DNA of 23,507 nt from Thermodesulfobacteriota bacterium (GTDB taxonomy: Bacteria > Desulfobacterota > S145-22), in assembly GCA_024763435.1 (NCBI GenBank), contig JANTFN010000005.1:1-23507 (forward strand), read 5' to 3'. The notes below the pieces were generated by a model. It worked only from the letters and a program-made list of their open reading frames with translations, was not told where the DNA came from and searched no databases. This document shows positions 16,461 through 23,507 of the stretch, piece after piece. Position 1 is the stretch's first letter; each line of letters starts with the position of its first letter. Both the position numbers and the translations under genes were made by a program.

Positions 16461-17630
16461 ATGTCACTTTGTTTTGATTTGACAGAAGAGCAGGAAATGT
16501 TACGCAATATGGTTCGCCAGTTCGCGGAAAAAGAAATCCTTCCCGTGTGCGTGGAACTGGATGAAAAAGAGGAATTTTCCGTAAAATTGACACGCCGAAT
16601 GGCGCAGCTTGGCCTTTTTGGCCCCTTTGTTCCGGAAGAATATGGGGGAAGCGATGTTGGCTATCTGTCCTACATTATCTCCGTTGAGGAGATTGCCCGG
16701 GTGGATGGCTCCCAGGCGGCAACCCTCGCGGCGGGCGTGTCCCTCGGGATTTCTCCCATTTATTATTATGGGAATGAAGAACAGAAAAAGGAATGGCTGC
16801 CCCGTCTCTGCAGCGGGGAGGTCCTGGCCTCCTTTGGCCTGACGGAGCCCAATGCCGGTTCGGATGCCGGGGCGTCCAAAACGAATGCCATCCTGGAGCA
16901 CGGAAAATGGGTGATTAACGGCAGCAAGATTTTTATTACGAATTCCGCGTCTGAAATAAGCGGGATTTGTGTGGTGCAGGCGGTAACAGGCAAAGGGTCG
17001 GACGGCAGGTCAGAACTGAGTTGTATTCTTGTCCCGAACGGCACGGAGGGATTTGAAGCGCGCCCCATGCACGGGAAGATGTGCTGGCGCGCGTCCAATA
17101 CCGGGGAACTTTATTTCAGTGATTGCGAGGTGCCGGAAAAAAACCTCCTGGGCCGACGCGGAGAGGGGTTTCACCAGATGCTGGCAACGCTCGATGGCGG
17201 GCGCCTGAGTATCGGGGCCATGGGGCTTGGCGGCGCGCAGGGGGCCTTTGAATCCGCGTTGAATTATTCAGGTGAGCGGGAGCAATTTGGACGTCCGATT
17301 GGATCTTTCCAGGTTAACGCCTTCAAACTGGCGGATATGGCGACGCAGATCGAGATGGCGCGACTGCTCCTCTACAAGGCGTGCTGGCTGCGGGACAACA
17401 ATCGGGAGTTTTCAAAGGAAGCGGCCATGGGGAAGCTCGTCTGCTCCGAGGTTTTCAGGGAATGCGCGAATAATGCCGTGCAGCTTCATGGGGGCTATGG
17501 CCTGATGAATGAGTACCGGGCCGAGAAATTCTACCGGAACCAGAAACTCCTCGAAATCGGCGAGGGGACATCAGAAGTCCAGCGGATTGTCATTGCCCGG
17601 CATATCGGCGTGCCCGGCAGGGCATTGTAG
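16461..17630 (+). CDS. Acyl-CoA dehydrogenase 3
   Basis: A 389-residue FAD acyl-CoA dehydrogenase between the mutase and its chaperone gene. Signatures are FGLTEPNAGSD, INGSKIFITNS, EREQFGRPIGSFQ, QLHGGYGLMNEYRAEKFYRNQK and catalytic Glu368. The residue before this Glu is Gly (EIGEGTSE), whereas the other two dehydrogenases of the window have Tyr, which may change the acyl pocket. The glutaryl-CoA dehydrogenase arginine is absent (VDGSQAA). Position within the B12 block suggests a substrate of the mutase pathway, such as butyryl-CoA or a branched acyl-CoA, but this is not readable from the sequence. The ATG start has AAAGGAG seven or so bases upstream. Electrons would go to ETF. Confidence 0.92.
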   Translation: MSLCFDLTEEQEMLRNMVRQFAEKEILPVCVELDEKEEFSVKLTRRMAQLGLFGPFVPEEYGGSDVGYLSYIISVEEIARVDGSQAATLAAGVSLGISPIYYYGNEEQKKEWLPRLCSGEVLASFGLTEPNAGSDAGASKTNAILEHGKWVINGSKIFITNSASEISGICVVQAVTGKGSDGRSELSCILVPNGTEGFEARPMHGKMCWRASNTGELYFSDCEVPEKNLLGRRGEGFHQMLATLDGGRLSIGAMGLGGAQGAFESALNYSGEREQFGRPIGSFQVNAFKLADMATQIEMARLLLYKACWLRDNNREFSKEAAMGKLVCSEVFRECANNAVQLHGGYGLMNEYRAEKFYRNQKLLEIGEGTSEVQRIVIARHIGVPGRAL

Positions 17631-17652
17631 AACAGGGGGGAAAGGTCATAAA

Positions 17653-18606
17653 ATGAAAGCGGATGAGTGGGCGAAAAAGATTGTCGGTGGGGATGTTCGC
17701 GCGGCCTCTCGCCTGATGCGGGATATCGACGATCGGATGCCCTGGGTCCCGGACGTGATGAAGGCGCTCTATCCCCATACGGGCAGAGCCTATATCATCG
17801 GGATTACCGGGTCACCCGGCGTGGGGAAAAGCACCCTCGTGGATTGCCTGATTGAACACTACCGGGCGCGTGACGCGAAGATTGGAGTGGTGGTGATTGA
17901 TCCCACAAGTCCCTTTACCGGCGGCGCCATTCTCGGGGATCGAATCCGGATGCAGCGTCACAGCACCGACAGCGGGGTATTCATCCGAAGCCTGGCCACG
18001 CGTGGAAGCATGGGAGGTCTCTCCCGCTCCACGTCCGATATCCTGCGCGTCATGGATGCCATGGGAAAAGATGTTATCCTGCTTGAAACGGTGGGTGTCG
18101 GACAGGACGAAGTGGATGTCGTCCACACGGCCCACACCTCCATGATTGTCATGATTCCCGGGCTTGGGGATGATATTCAGGCCATCAAGGCCGGGATTCT
18201 TGAGATAGGGGATATTTTTGTGATTAACAAGTGCGAACGTCCGGGCGTCGAGAGGATGGAACGCGAGATTATGATGATGCTGGAGCTTGGCGGGCACCGG
18301 GATGACGGCTGGGAACCCGCGATTGTAAAGACCGAGGCGATCAAGGGTGTGGGTGTCAGGGAATTGATGGAAACGATTGTAAGACATCGGACCTTCCGGG
18401 AAAGTCCCGAAAAAAAACGGCTCTTTTTACGGAAGGCGCTTCGAATAGAATTGCTCAACAACATCAGGGACCGAATTTCCCAGCGTGTTCTGGAGGAAGT
18501 CGGCCAGGAAGAGGGCCTTCTTTCTGCCGTGGATGAAATCATTGCCGGGCGGAAGGATTTGTACAGTAAGTCGGAAGAGATTTTAAATGGTATTTTGTGT
18601 GAATAA
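17653..18606 (+). CDS. meaB: MeaB/ArgK-family GTPase, mutase chaperone
   Basis: A 317-residue G3E-family GTPase. It helps load adenosylcobalamin into acyl-CoA mutases and expels damaged cofactor. Motifs are P-loop GSPGVGKS (53-60), DPTSPFTGGAILGDRIRM (switch-like segment typical of MeaB), LLETVGVGQDEVDV (Walker B), and the base-specificity motif as NKCE in place of the usual NKxD. The C-terminal helices would form the dimerisation arm. I chose ATG 17653; a longer in-frame ORF from 17509 overlaps acyl-CoA dehydrogenase 3 and its extra residues are not conserved-looking. In IcmF this GTPase is fused to the mutase; here it is free and separated from icmAB by a dehydrogenase gene. Confidence 0.93.
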   Translation: MKADEWAKKIVGGDVRAASRLMRDIDDRMPWVPDVMKALYPHTGRAYIIGITGSPGVGKSTLVDCLIEHYRARDAKIGVVVIDPTSPFTGGAILGDRIRMQRHSTDSGVFIRSLATRGSMGGLSRSTSDILRVMDAMGKDVILLETVGVGQDEVDVVHTAHTSMIVMIPGLGDDIQAIKAGILEIGDIFVINKCERPGVERMEREIMMMLELGGHRDDGWEPAIVKTEAIKGVGVRELMETIVRHRTFRESPEKKRLFLRKALRIELLNNIRDRISQRVLEEVGQEEGLLSAVDEIIAGRKDLYSKSEEILNGILCE

Positions 18607-18650
18607 ACGATAGACTGTTAAAAAAGTGATGTTGAACAGGAGGAGACCCC

Positions 18651-20201
18651 GTGGCATTTGAAAAGAGACGGAAAGAAATTCTTGAGATGAACCGGCTGGC
18701 CGAACTGGGAGGCGGTGAGCGATACATTGAATCCCAGCACAAGAAGGGCAAACTTACCGCGCGGGAACGCCTGGACACCCTGCTGGATCCCGGTACATTT
18801 GAGGAAATAGATAAACTCGTTGTGCACAAATGCGTCAACTTCGGGATGGAAAACAAGAAATATTACGGGGATGGTGTGGTAACCGGTTACGGGAAGATTC
18901 ACGGCCGTCCGGTTTATGTTTTTGCCCAGGACTTTACGGTTTTCGGTGGGGCTCTGAGCATGACTTTTGCGGAGAAGGTATGCAAGATTATGGATCTGGC
19001 CATGAAAAATGGTACGCCCGTTATCGGCCTGAACGATTCCGGCGGGGCGCGTATCCAGGAGGGTGTTGAAAGCCTTGCCGGCTATGCCCACATTTTTCTG
19101 CGGAATACCCTGGCATCGGGTGTGGTTCCCCAGATCTCGGTGATTCTCGGGCCGTGCGCGGGTGGGGCCGTCTATTCCCCCGCCATTACCGATTTTATCC
19201 TGATGAGCAAGGAAACGAGCTTTATGTTCATTACCGGTCCCAATGTGATAAAAACGGTGACACACGAGGATGTCACAAAAGATACGCTCGGGGGCGCCAT
19301 GACCCACAGCTCAAAAAGCGGGGTGGCGCATTTCATGCGCGAAAATGATGCGGAAACAATAGGGCTTGTTCGGGAGCTTTTGCCTTTCATCCCGCAGAAT
19401 AACCGGCAGAGGGCGCCAAGGCTTTCCTGCGAGGACCCGATCGACCGCAAAAATGACGTCCTGAAAGACCTGATCCCGGAAAATTCCCGTACGCCCTACG
19501 ATATGCATGTCCTGATCAAAGAGGTTCTTGATAACCATGAATTTCTGGAGGTGCATAAGTATTACGCCCGAAACATGATCGTGGGGTTCGGAAGGTTGAA
19601 TGGCTATTCTGTGGGAATTGTGGCCAATCAACCGAATTTTCTCGCGGGGTGTCTCGATATTAACGCCTCAAAAAAAGGCGCCCGGTTTGTCCGGTTTTGT
19701 GATGCCTTCAATATTCCCATCATTACCTTTGTGGATGTTCCCGGATTTTTACCGGGGACGGCCCAGGAGTTTGGCGGAATTATTAAGCATGGCGCGCAGC
19801 TCCTCTATGCCTTCTGCGAAGCAACGGTTCCTAAGATAACCCTGATTACCCGAAAGGCCTATGGCGGGGCGTATGATGTGATGTCTTCCAAACACATTCG
19901 CGGGGACATCAATTTTGTCTATCCCTCGGGAGAAGTTGCGGTCATGGGACCCGCAGGTGCCGTGAATATTATCTTCAGAAAAGAGATTGCCGCCGCCGAT
20001 GACCCCGAAGCCAGGCGGGAAGCGCTTGTCAATGAATATGAAGACAGGTTCGCGAGTCCCTACAAGGCCGCGCAGTTGGGTTTTGTGGACGGAATTATCT
20101 TGCCGGAAGAGACGCGACGCAAACTTGTTACCGCACTTGAGATGATCAAGGATAAAGAGGATCAAAATCCGAAAAAGAAGCATGGAAATATTCCCCTGTA
20201 A
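18651..20201 (+). CDS. pccB: Acyl-CoA carboxylase/decarboxylase carboxyltransferase subunit (PccB/MmdA type)
   Basis: A 516-residue biotin-dependent carboxyltransferase with the two crotonase-fold halves of the propionyl-CoA carboxylase beta, methylmalonyl-CoA decarboxylase alpha and transcarboxylase 12S family. Marks are LTARERLDTLLD (36-46), NDSGGARIQEG (128-138), GPCAGGAVYSPA (167-178), VDVPGFLPGTAQE and AYGGAYDVMSSK. Asp409 in the last motif corresponds, as far as I can align it, to the Asp that favours propionyl-CoA in actinobacterial PccB. The start is GTG with CAGGAGG upstream, 44 bases after meaB. No biotin carrier, biotin carboxylase, decarboxylase membrane subunit or methylmalonyl-CoA epimerase is encoded in the window, so direction (carboxylation, decarboxylation or transcarboxylation) is open. 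Confidence 0.9.
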   Translation: MAFEKRRKEILEMNRLAELGGGERYIESQHKKGKLTARERLDTLLDPGTFEEIDKLVVHKCVNFGMENKKYYGDGVVTGYGKIHGRPVYVFAQDFTVFGGALSMTFAEKVCKIMDLAMKNGTPVIGLNDSGGARIQEGVESLAGYAHIFLRNTLASGVVPQISVILGPCAGGAVYSPAITDFILMSKETSFMFITGPNVIKTVTHEDVTKDTLGGAMTHSSKSGVAHFMRENDAETIGLVRELLPFIPQNNRQRAPRLSCEDPIDRKNDVLKDLIPENSRTPYDMHVLIKEVLDNHEFLEVHKYYARNMIVGFGRLNGYSVGIVANQPNFLAGCLDINASKKGARFVRFCDAFNIPIITFVDVPGFLPGTAQEFGGIIKHGAQLLYAFCEATVPKITLITRKAYGGAYDVMSSKHIRGDINFVYPSGEVAVMGPAGAVNIIFRKEIAAADDPEARREALVNEYEDRFASPYKAAQLGFVDGIILPEETRRKLVTALEMIKDKEDQNPKKKHGNIPL

Positions 20202-20238
20202 AAATTATCAGGGAGATCCCGAAAAAAAGAAATTAACG

Positions 20239-20272
20239 GACGGCAGGGCTGAAGCCCTTTGATAAAACCGTC
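20239..20272 (+). other. Nested stem-loop between pccB-type gene and crotonase gene
   Basis: In the 85-base gap, GACGG (20239-20243) can pair with CCGTC (20268-20272) around an inner hairpin AGGGC/GCCCT (20245-20249 with 20254-20258, loop TGAA). The following bases are not a U-tract, so this is more likely an mRNA processing or stability element than a terminator. The evidence is base pairing only. Confidence 0.35.
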
Positions 20273-20286
20273 AGGGAGGGAGGACA

Positions 20287-21501
20287 ATGAATGGACCTAT
20301 GAGAATTCTGCGGTCGGGAAGTATAAAAGGGATGAAAAATGAAGGCCCCGTTTATGCGTGGAAGGAAGGTCGCGCATCCCTCTATCTGGATGAAATAACG
20401 TTTGGGGGTTTACAAGGGGGAATTCTGTGCTATTATAATCCTCCCGTGCATCAGGTGGGAAATCCGGGACTGGATGCCTACCATGAAGCCTTGGATGTGG
20501 TTTCTGAAAAAATTGGCGTGTGGTCCTTCCTGATTTTTTATGGCGGGTGCGATCCGGTGCACGCGGGGGGGGATTTAAAGGAAAGTCTGAATCGGTTGAC
20601 GGAGACCAATAAAAAGCGGGAAGAGATGGAAAAGGCAGGTCGGCCGGACGCGGAAATCCAGGCGCTTTACGCGTGGGGGGACAAACGAATTGCTAAGGGT
20701 GTCGGGTTGTATCGGAAGGTTCGAACCCTGTCGAAAGAGATGAGAACCCTGGCGATTTGCGGTGGCGGTACCCGCTTTGGGGGATCCGCGGAAATAACGC
20801 TCATGAGTGATGTCCTGATTGGCGATTCCCGTTCCGGGATGTGTTTCAGCGAGGCCATGATAGGACTTGTCCCTGGATGGGCAGGTGTAGGCAGGGTTTT
20901 TACGAAGGCTGGTGCGATGAATGCGCGCTTTATGGCATCAACGAGCAGAGAGGTGAAGGCGAAAGATTTAAAGGAAGTGGGAATCTACAACATGTTGGTG
21001 ACGATTGAAACCCCCTTCCCGAAAAAGGAACGTACAGAGGATCCGCAGAAAGACAAAGAAAGATACGCACAGGCCCTTCAGGACCATAACGACGCAATTG
21101 GCGAGAAATTGTTAAGCGCAACGCTGGAGCTTGCCGTATGTCCCGCGCACCAGGTCCCCGTGATTACGGGAAAAGACCGGAAAGTGCTGGCGACTGTCAG
21201 CGAAATTGAAGCGGAAGTCAACCGGAGAAAAGACCCCGGAACCTATGATGGGTTGTGGGGTAAACCCTTGAAGGAGGTACGGGATGAAATAAAGACGTTG
21301 GGAAAGCCGCTTGCCCCTCAGTCGATCGGGGAATTGGAGCGTCTTTTTACAACATATCGTGAAACAAACTTTGATGAAGGCAGGTTTGTTGAGGAAGAGA
21401 TGCAGGCGGACAGCCGTCTCTACAGGGACCCCCGGTTTCGAAGGGGGATAATAGCAACACTTGAACAGAAAGTAGCAGATTTCAGGGAGGTAAAGGAATG
21501 A
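20287..21501 (+). CDS. Long enoyl-CoA hydratase/isomerase (crotonase) family protein
   Basis: A 404-residue crotonase-fold protein, about 140 residues longer than ordinary enoyl-CoA hydratases. The extra length lies in an N-terminal extension (about 1-40), a charged insertion after the first oxyanion-hole segment (about 100-150), and a long C-terminal region. First oxyanion loop: HAGGDLK (92-98). Second: CGGGTRFGGSAE (158-169). Both hydratase glutamates appear conserved, Glu169 in GGSAEI and Glu189 in CFSEAMIG. It does not look like the BamA/Oah ring hydrolase. It is the only hydratase candidate in the window, so it could hydrate crotonyl-CoA to 3-hydroxybutyryl-CoA. Its stop overlaps the start of the GcdA gene by four bases (ATGA), suggesting coupled synthesis and perhaps a dicarboxylic enoyl-CoA substrate such as (3-methyl)glutaconyl-CoA. 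Start: ATG after GGGAGGGAGG. Confidence 0.85.
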   Translation: MNGPMRILRSGSIKGMKNEGPVYAWKEGRASLYLDEITFGGLQGGILCYYNPPVHQVGNPGLDAYHEALDVVSEKIGVWSFLIFYGGCDPVHAGGDLKESLNRLTETNKKREEMEKAGRPDAEIQALYAWGDKRIAKGVGLYRKVRTLSKEMRTLAICGGGTRFGGSAEITLMSDVLIGDSRSGMCFSEAMIGLVPGWAGVGRVFTKAGAMNARFMASTSREVKAKDLKEVGIYNMLVTIETPFPKKERTEDPQKDKERYAQALQDHNDAIGEKLLSATLELAVCPAHQVPVITGKDRKVLATVSEIEAEVNRRKDPGTYDGLWGKPLKEVRDEIKTLGKPLAPQSIGELERLFTTYRETNFDEGRFVEEEMQADSRLYRDPRFRRGIIATLEQKVADFREVKE

Positions 21502-23237
21502 GGCAGTATTTTGAGAAAATGAATGATTTTGGGAAGCCCTTAAATGAAAAACAGATTGAAAAGATGGCAGAAAATGTCAAGCAGATTAAAGGCGTTGAAG
21601 AAGAAGTTGCCAAAGAGGTCGAGCGGGTCAAAAATGCGGGTATCCCTGCGGAAAGGGTCAACAAGCGCGGGCAGATGACGGTATGGCAGCGCCTGGAATA
21701 TCTGGTTGATCCCGGAACATGGTGCCCTCTGCATACCCTGTTCAATCCGAAAAACAATGAAGAGGGTACCACGGGTGTTATTGACGGCCTGGGGAAAATT
21801 TCCGGCCGATGGGCGGTTATCATCGGATTTGACAACAAGGTGATCGCAGGGGCCTGGATTTCAGGTCAGGCGGAAAATATGCTGCGTGTCACGGACATGG
21901 CCAAGAGGCTGCATGTTCCGCTTGTCTGGCTTGTCAACTGCAGTGGCGTCAAGCTGACGGAACAGCAGGAAGTCTATGCCGATCGCCGAGGAGGCGGCAC
22001 CACATTCTACCGCCATGCCGAACTGGAAAAGATGGGAATTCCGGTTCTCGCAGGCGTGTATGGAACCAACCCCGCGGGGGGTGGATATCAGGGGATCAGC
22101 CCGACCTATATTGTCGCGCATAAAGATGCGAACATCGCCGTTGGGGGCGGGGGTATCGTTGGCGGCATGAGTCCCAAGGGGCATTTTGACGTGGATGGCG
22201 CCATGCAGTTGATTGAAGCCGCCAAACATTTCAAGGCAGTTCCTCCGGGAAGCGTGGGCATCCACCACGATGTGACCGGCTTTTTCAGAGAGGTTCATGA
22301 AACGGAAGAGGGTGTTCTCGATGCGCTGAAACGGCTTGTCAAGGATATGCCCGCTTATAATCCTGATTTTTTCCGGGTTGCGGAACCGAAGGAACCCAAG
22401 CTTGCTCCGAAGGAAATCAATCAGATTATTCCCTTCAACCAGAAAATGGTTTACAGTGTTGAAGAAGTTATTGCCAGGCTCGTGGATGGCAGCGAGCATA
22501 TGGAATTTCGTCCCGGCTATGGGCCTGAAATCTATACAGGACTGGCGAAGGTGGATGGCTTCCTGGTCGGCGTGGTTGGAAACCGCCAGGGCTTTCTCGG
22601 CAGGGATTATCCCGAATACGCCGAGGGAAAATATATGGGCGTCGGCGGCAAGTTTTACCGCCAGGGTCTCATCAAGCTGAACGAATTTGTTTCCCTCTGC
22701 GGACGCGACCGGATTCCGATGATCTGGTTTCAGGACACCTCCGGAATTGACGTGGGTGATATTGCTGAAAAGGCGGAGCTTCTCGGGCTTGGGCAGGCAC
22801 TGATTTACTCCATTGAGCAGACGGATCTTCCCATGATGCTGACAGTCCTGAGGAAGGGAACTGCCGCGGCGCATTACATCATGAATGGCCCGACAGCCAA
22901 TAACAATAACGTCTTTACCCTTGGAACGCCGACGACCGAGATCTATGTCATGCATGGCGAAACCGCTGCTGCCGCCTCTTTTTCCAGGCGCCTTGTCAAG
23001 GAGCAGGACGCGGGACGGCCCCTTGAGCCGGTTATTGACAAAATGAACGCGCTGGCGAAGCAGTATTATGATCAGTCACGACCGGTCTATTGCGCGATTC
23101 GCGGATTCGTGGATGAAGTGGTGGCCTTTCAGGATATCCGCCGGTATATGGTAGCCTTCACCGGCGCGTCCTACCAGAACCCCATTTCTATCTGTCCCCA
23201 TCATCACCTGATTACGCCCAGAATCATCCGGGGGTAA
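21498..23237 (+). CDS. gcdA: Glutaconyl-CoA decarboxylase alpha subunit-type carboxyltransferase
   Basis: A 579-residue carboxyltransferase that matches GcdA of Acidaminococcus (about 587 residues) along its whole length from memory: VNKRGQMTVWQRLEYLVDPG near the N-terminus, then NCSGVK with RRGGGT, YGTNPAGGGYQGISPT (188-203), GYGPE, GLLGQ-like LLGLGQALIYSIEQ, KGTAAAHYIMNGP (about 453-465), and the C-terminal NPISICPHHH and ITPRIIRG. GcdA moves the gamma-carboxyl of glutaconyl-CoA to biotin, giving crotonyl-CoA; in the full enzyme membrane subunits GcdB and GcdD and biotin protein GcdC turn this into sodium pumping. None of those subunits is in the window. The same gamma-carbon chemistry would suit 3-methylcrotonyl/3-methylglutaconyl-CoA. 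Translation is coupled to the crotonase gene. A strong terminator follows. Confidence 0.92.
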   Translation: MRQYFEKMNDFGKPLNEKQIEKMAENVKQIKGVEEEVAKEVERVKNAGIPAERVNKRGQMTVWQRLEYLVDPGTWCPLHTLFNPKNNEEGTTGVIDGLGKISGRWAVIIGFDNKVIAGAWISGQAENMLRVTDMAKRLHVPLVWLVNCSGVKLTEQQEVYADRRGGGTTFYRHAELEKMGIPVLAGVYGTNPAGGGYQGISPTYIVAHKDANIAVGGGGIVGGMSPKGHFDVDGAMQLIEAAKHFKAVPPGSVGIHHDVTGFFREVHETEEGVLDALKRLVKDMPAYNPDFFRVAEPKEPKLAPKEINQIIPFNQKMVYSVEEVIARLVDGSEHMEFRPGYGPEIYTGLAKVDGFLVGVVGNRQGFLGRDYPEYAEGKYMGVGGKFYRQGLIKLNEFVSLCGRDRIPMIWFQDTSGIDVGDIAEKAELLGLGQALIYSIEQTDLPMMLTVLRKGTAAAHYIMNGPTANNNNVFTLGTPTTEIYVMHGETAAAASFSRRLVKEQDAGRPLEPVIDKMNALAKQYYDQSRPVYCAIRGFVDEVVAFQDIRRYMVAFTGASYQNPISICPHHHLITPRIIRG

Positions 23238-23260
23238 CAAAGGGGATTTCGTAAAAACAC

Positions 23261-23300
23261 ATAGAGCGCCCTCTTCCTTTAGTGGGAAAGGGCGCTCTAT
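23261..23300 (+). terminator. Strong hairpin terminator after gcdA
   Basis: A perfect 12-bp stem (23261-23272 with 23289-23300, ATAGAGCGCCCT paired with AGGGCGCTCTAT) extends inward by four more pairs, including one G-U, after one mismatch; the loop is TTTAGT. The 3' arm runs into ATTTTC, a short U-tract. It lies 23 bases after the gcdA stop and probably ends the long operon. An 11-bp inverted repeat flanks it on both sides (see findings). Confidence 0.8.
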
Positions 23301-23369
23301 TTTCAAAGAAGGAAAGACCCCCTGGGTTTTTACGAAGGGAAAGCAACCCCAGACAAGGAGGATACAGGC

Positions 23370-23507
23370 ATGAAATATCAATTAACCTTTCCCAAACGGG
23401 TTGAAATCGGGGATCTCACTGTTCGTGACGGGATGCAAGCGCTGGAGCATATTTTTACCACCGAAGAAAAACTTGCCGTGGTTGAAGACCTGATCCTTGC
23501 CGGGTTT
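23370..23507 (+). CDS. HMG-CoA lyase-like / pyruvate carboxyltransferase-domain protein (5' end only)
   Basis: Only the first 46 codons are visible; the frame stays open to the window end. The ATG has a strong AAGGAGG eight bases upstream. The N-terminus carries VEIGDLTVRDGMQ followed by TTEEKLAVVEDLILAGF, which matches the first strand and helix of the HMGL-like TIM barrel (RDGxQ motif with metal- and substrate-binding Arg-Asp). RDGMQ is closer to HMG-CoA lyase (RDGLQ) than to oxaloacetate decarboxylase or transcarboxylase 5S (RDAHQ). The likely activity would be C-C cleavage of a 3-hydroxy-3-methylglutaryl-CoA-like compound. Because a terminator lies in front, it may be transcribed separately from gcdA. 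The truncated length limits certainty. Confidence 0.75.
   Translation, partial: MKYQLTFPKRVEIGDLTVRDGMQALEHIFTTEEKLAVVEDLILAGF

Noticed and set aside
17509..17652. N-terminal extension of the MeaB gene into acyl-CoA dehydrogenase 3
   Set aside because: The extra residues are out-of-frame translation of the dehydrogenase gene; ATG 17653 gives the normal MeaB start and length.
20287..21501. BamA/Oah-type ring-opening hydrolase of the benzoyl-CoA pathway, suggested by length of about 400 residues and the anaerobic context
   Set aside because: The motifs recalled for BamA/Oah (for example GGNTKEY and the GGGQEIG segment) are not matched, and no other benzoyl-CoA pathway gene is present.
23370..23507. 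Transcarboxylase 5S / oxaloacetate decarboxylase alpha subunit, which would complete a transcarboxylase with the two carboxyltransferases
   Set aside because: The visible motif is RDGMQ, as in HMG-CoA lyase relatives, not RDAHQ. With only 46 residues this is a preference, not proof.

Overview
The window is a dense stretch of genes, all on the plus strand. It comes from what looks like a strictly anaerobic, acyl-CoA-oxidising bacterium. The gene style (HdrA-type flavoproteins beside ETF, a soluble HdrC-HdrB fusion, B12 mutase, glutaconyl-CoA decarboxylase-type carboxyltransferase, Liv-type ABC transporter) fits a Desulfobacterota/'deltaproteobacterial' syntroph or sulfate reducer best. That placement is an inference from gene content, not a taxonomic test. 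I see no tRNA, rRNA, CRISPR array, insertion sequence, phage gene or origin.

Layout: (1) positions 1-2384 hold the 3' end of a branched-chain-amino-acid-type ABC transporter locus: a truncated substrate-binding protein, a LivF-type ATPase and a LEA14-like lipoprotein, closed by a hairpin at 2396-2420. (2) An AT-rich 155-base gap with palindromes precedes a MerR-family regulator (2576), apparently the first gene of a co-directional run of about 20.7 kb. (3) 2973-6190: thiolase, 3-hydroxyacyl-CoA dehydrogenase and an acyl-CoA dehydrogenase. (4) 6193-13746: an electron-transfer block made of an HdrC-HdrB fusion, EtfB, EtfA, a second acyl-CoA dehydrogenase and two dissimilar HdrA paralogues. (5) 13743-18606: a B12 block made of cobalamin adenosyltransferase, mutase large and small subunits, a third acyl-CoA dehydrogenase and a MeaB-type GTPase. 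(6) 18651-23237: a PccB/MmdA-type carboxyltransferase, a long crotonase and a GcdA-type carboxyltransferase, closed by a strong hairpin terminator at 23261-23300. (7) The first 46 codons of an HMG-CoA-lyase-like gene run off the window end.

How the genes fit together: the mutase carries Phe88 and Gln206 where methylmalonyl-CoA mutase has Tyr and Arg. This is the isobutyryl-CoA mutase signature, so the B12 block probably interconverts isobutyryl-CoA and n-butyryl-CoA, with CobO supplying adenosylcobalamin and MeaB protecting the enzyme. An acyl-CoA dehydrogenase, the crotonase, the hydroxyacyl-CoA dehydrogenase and the thiolase would take butyryl-CoA to two acetyl-CoA. ETF would collect the dehydrogenase electrons and pass them to the soluble HdrCB/HdrA1/HdrA2 proteins. 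This last unit is the most unusual part of the window. It looks like a cytoplasmic ETF-linked heterodisulfide-reductase-like complex that may bifurcate or confurcate electrons, with no MvhD, Flx, hydrogenase or membrane subunit in the window. The two carboxyltransferases have no biotin carrier or biotin carboxylase nearby, so their exact reactions remain open.
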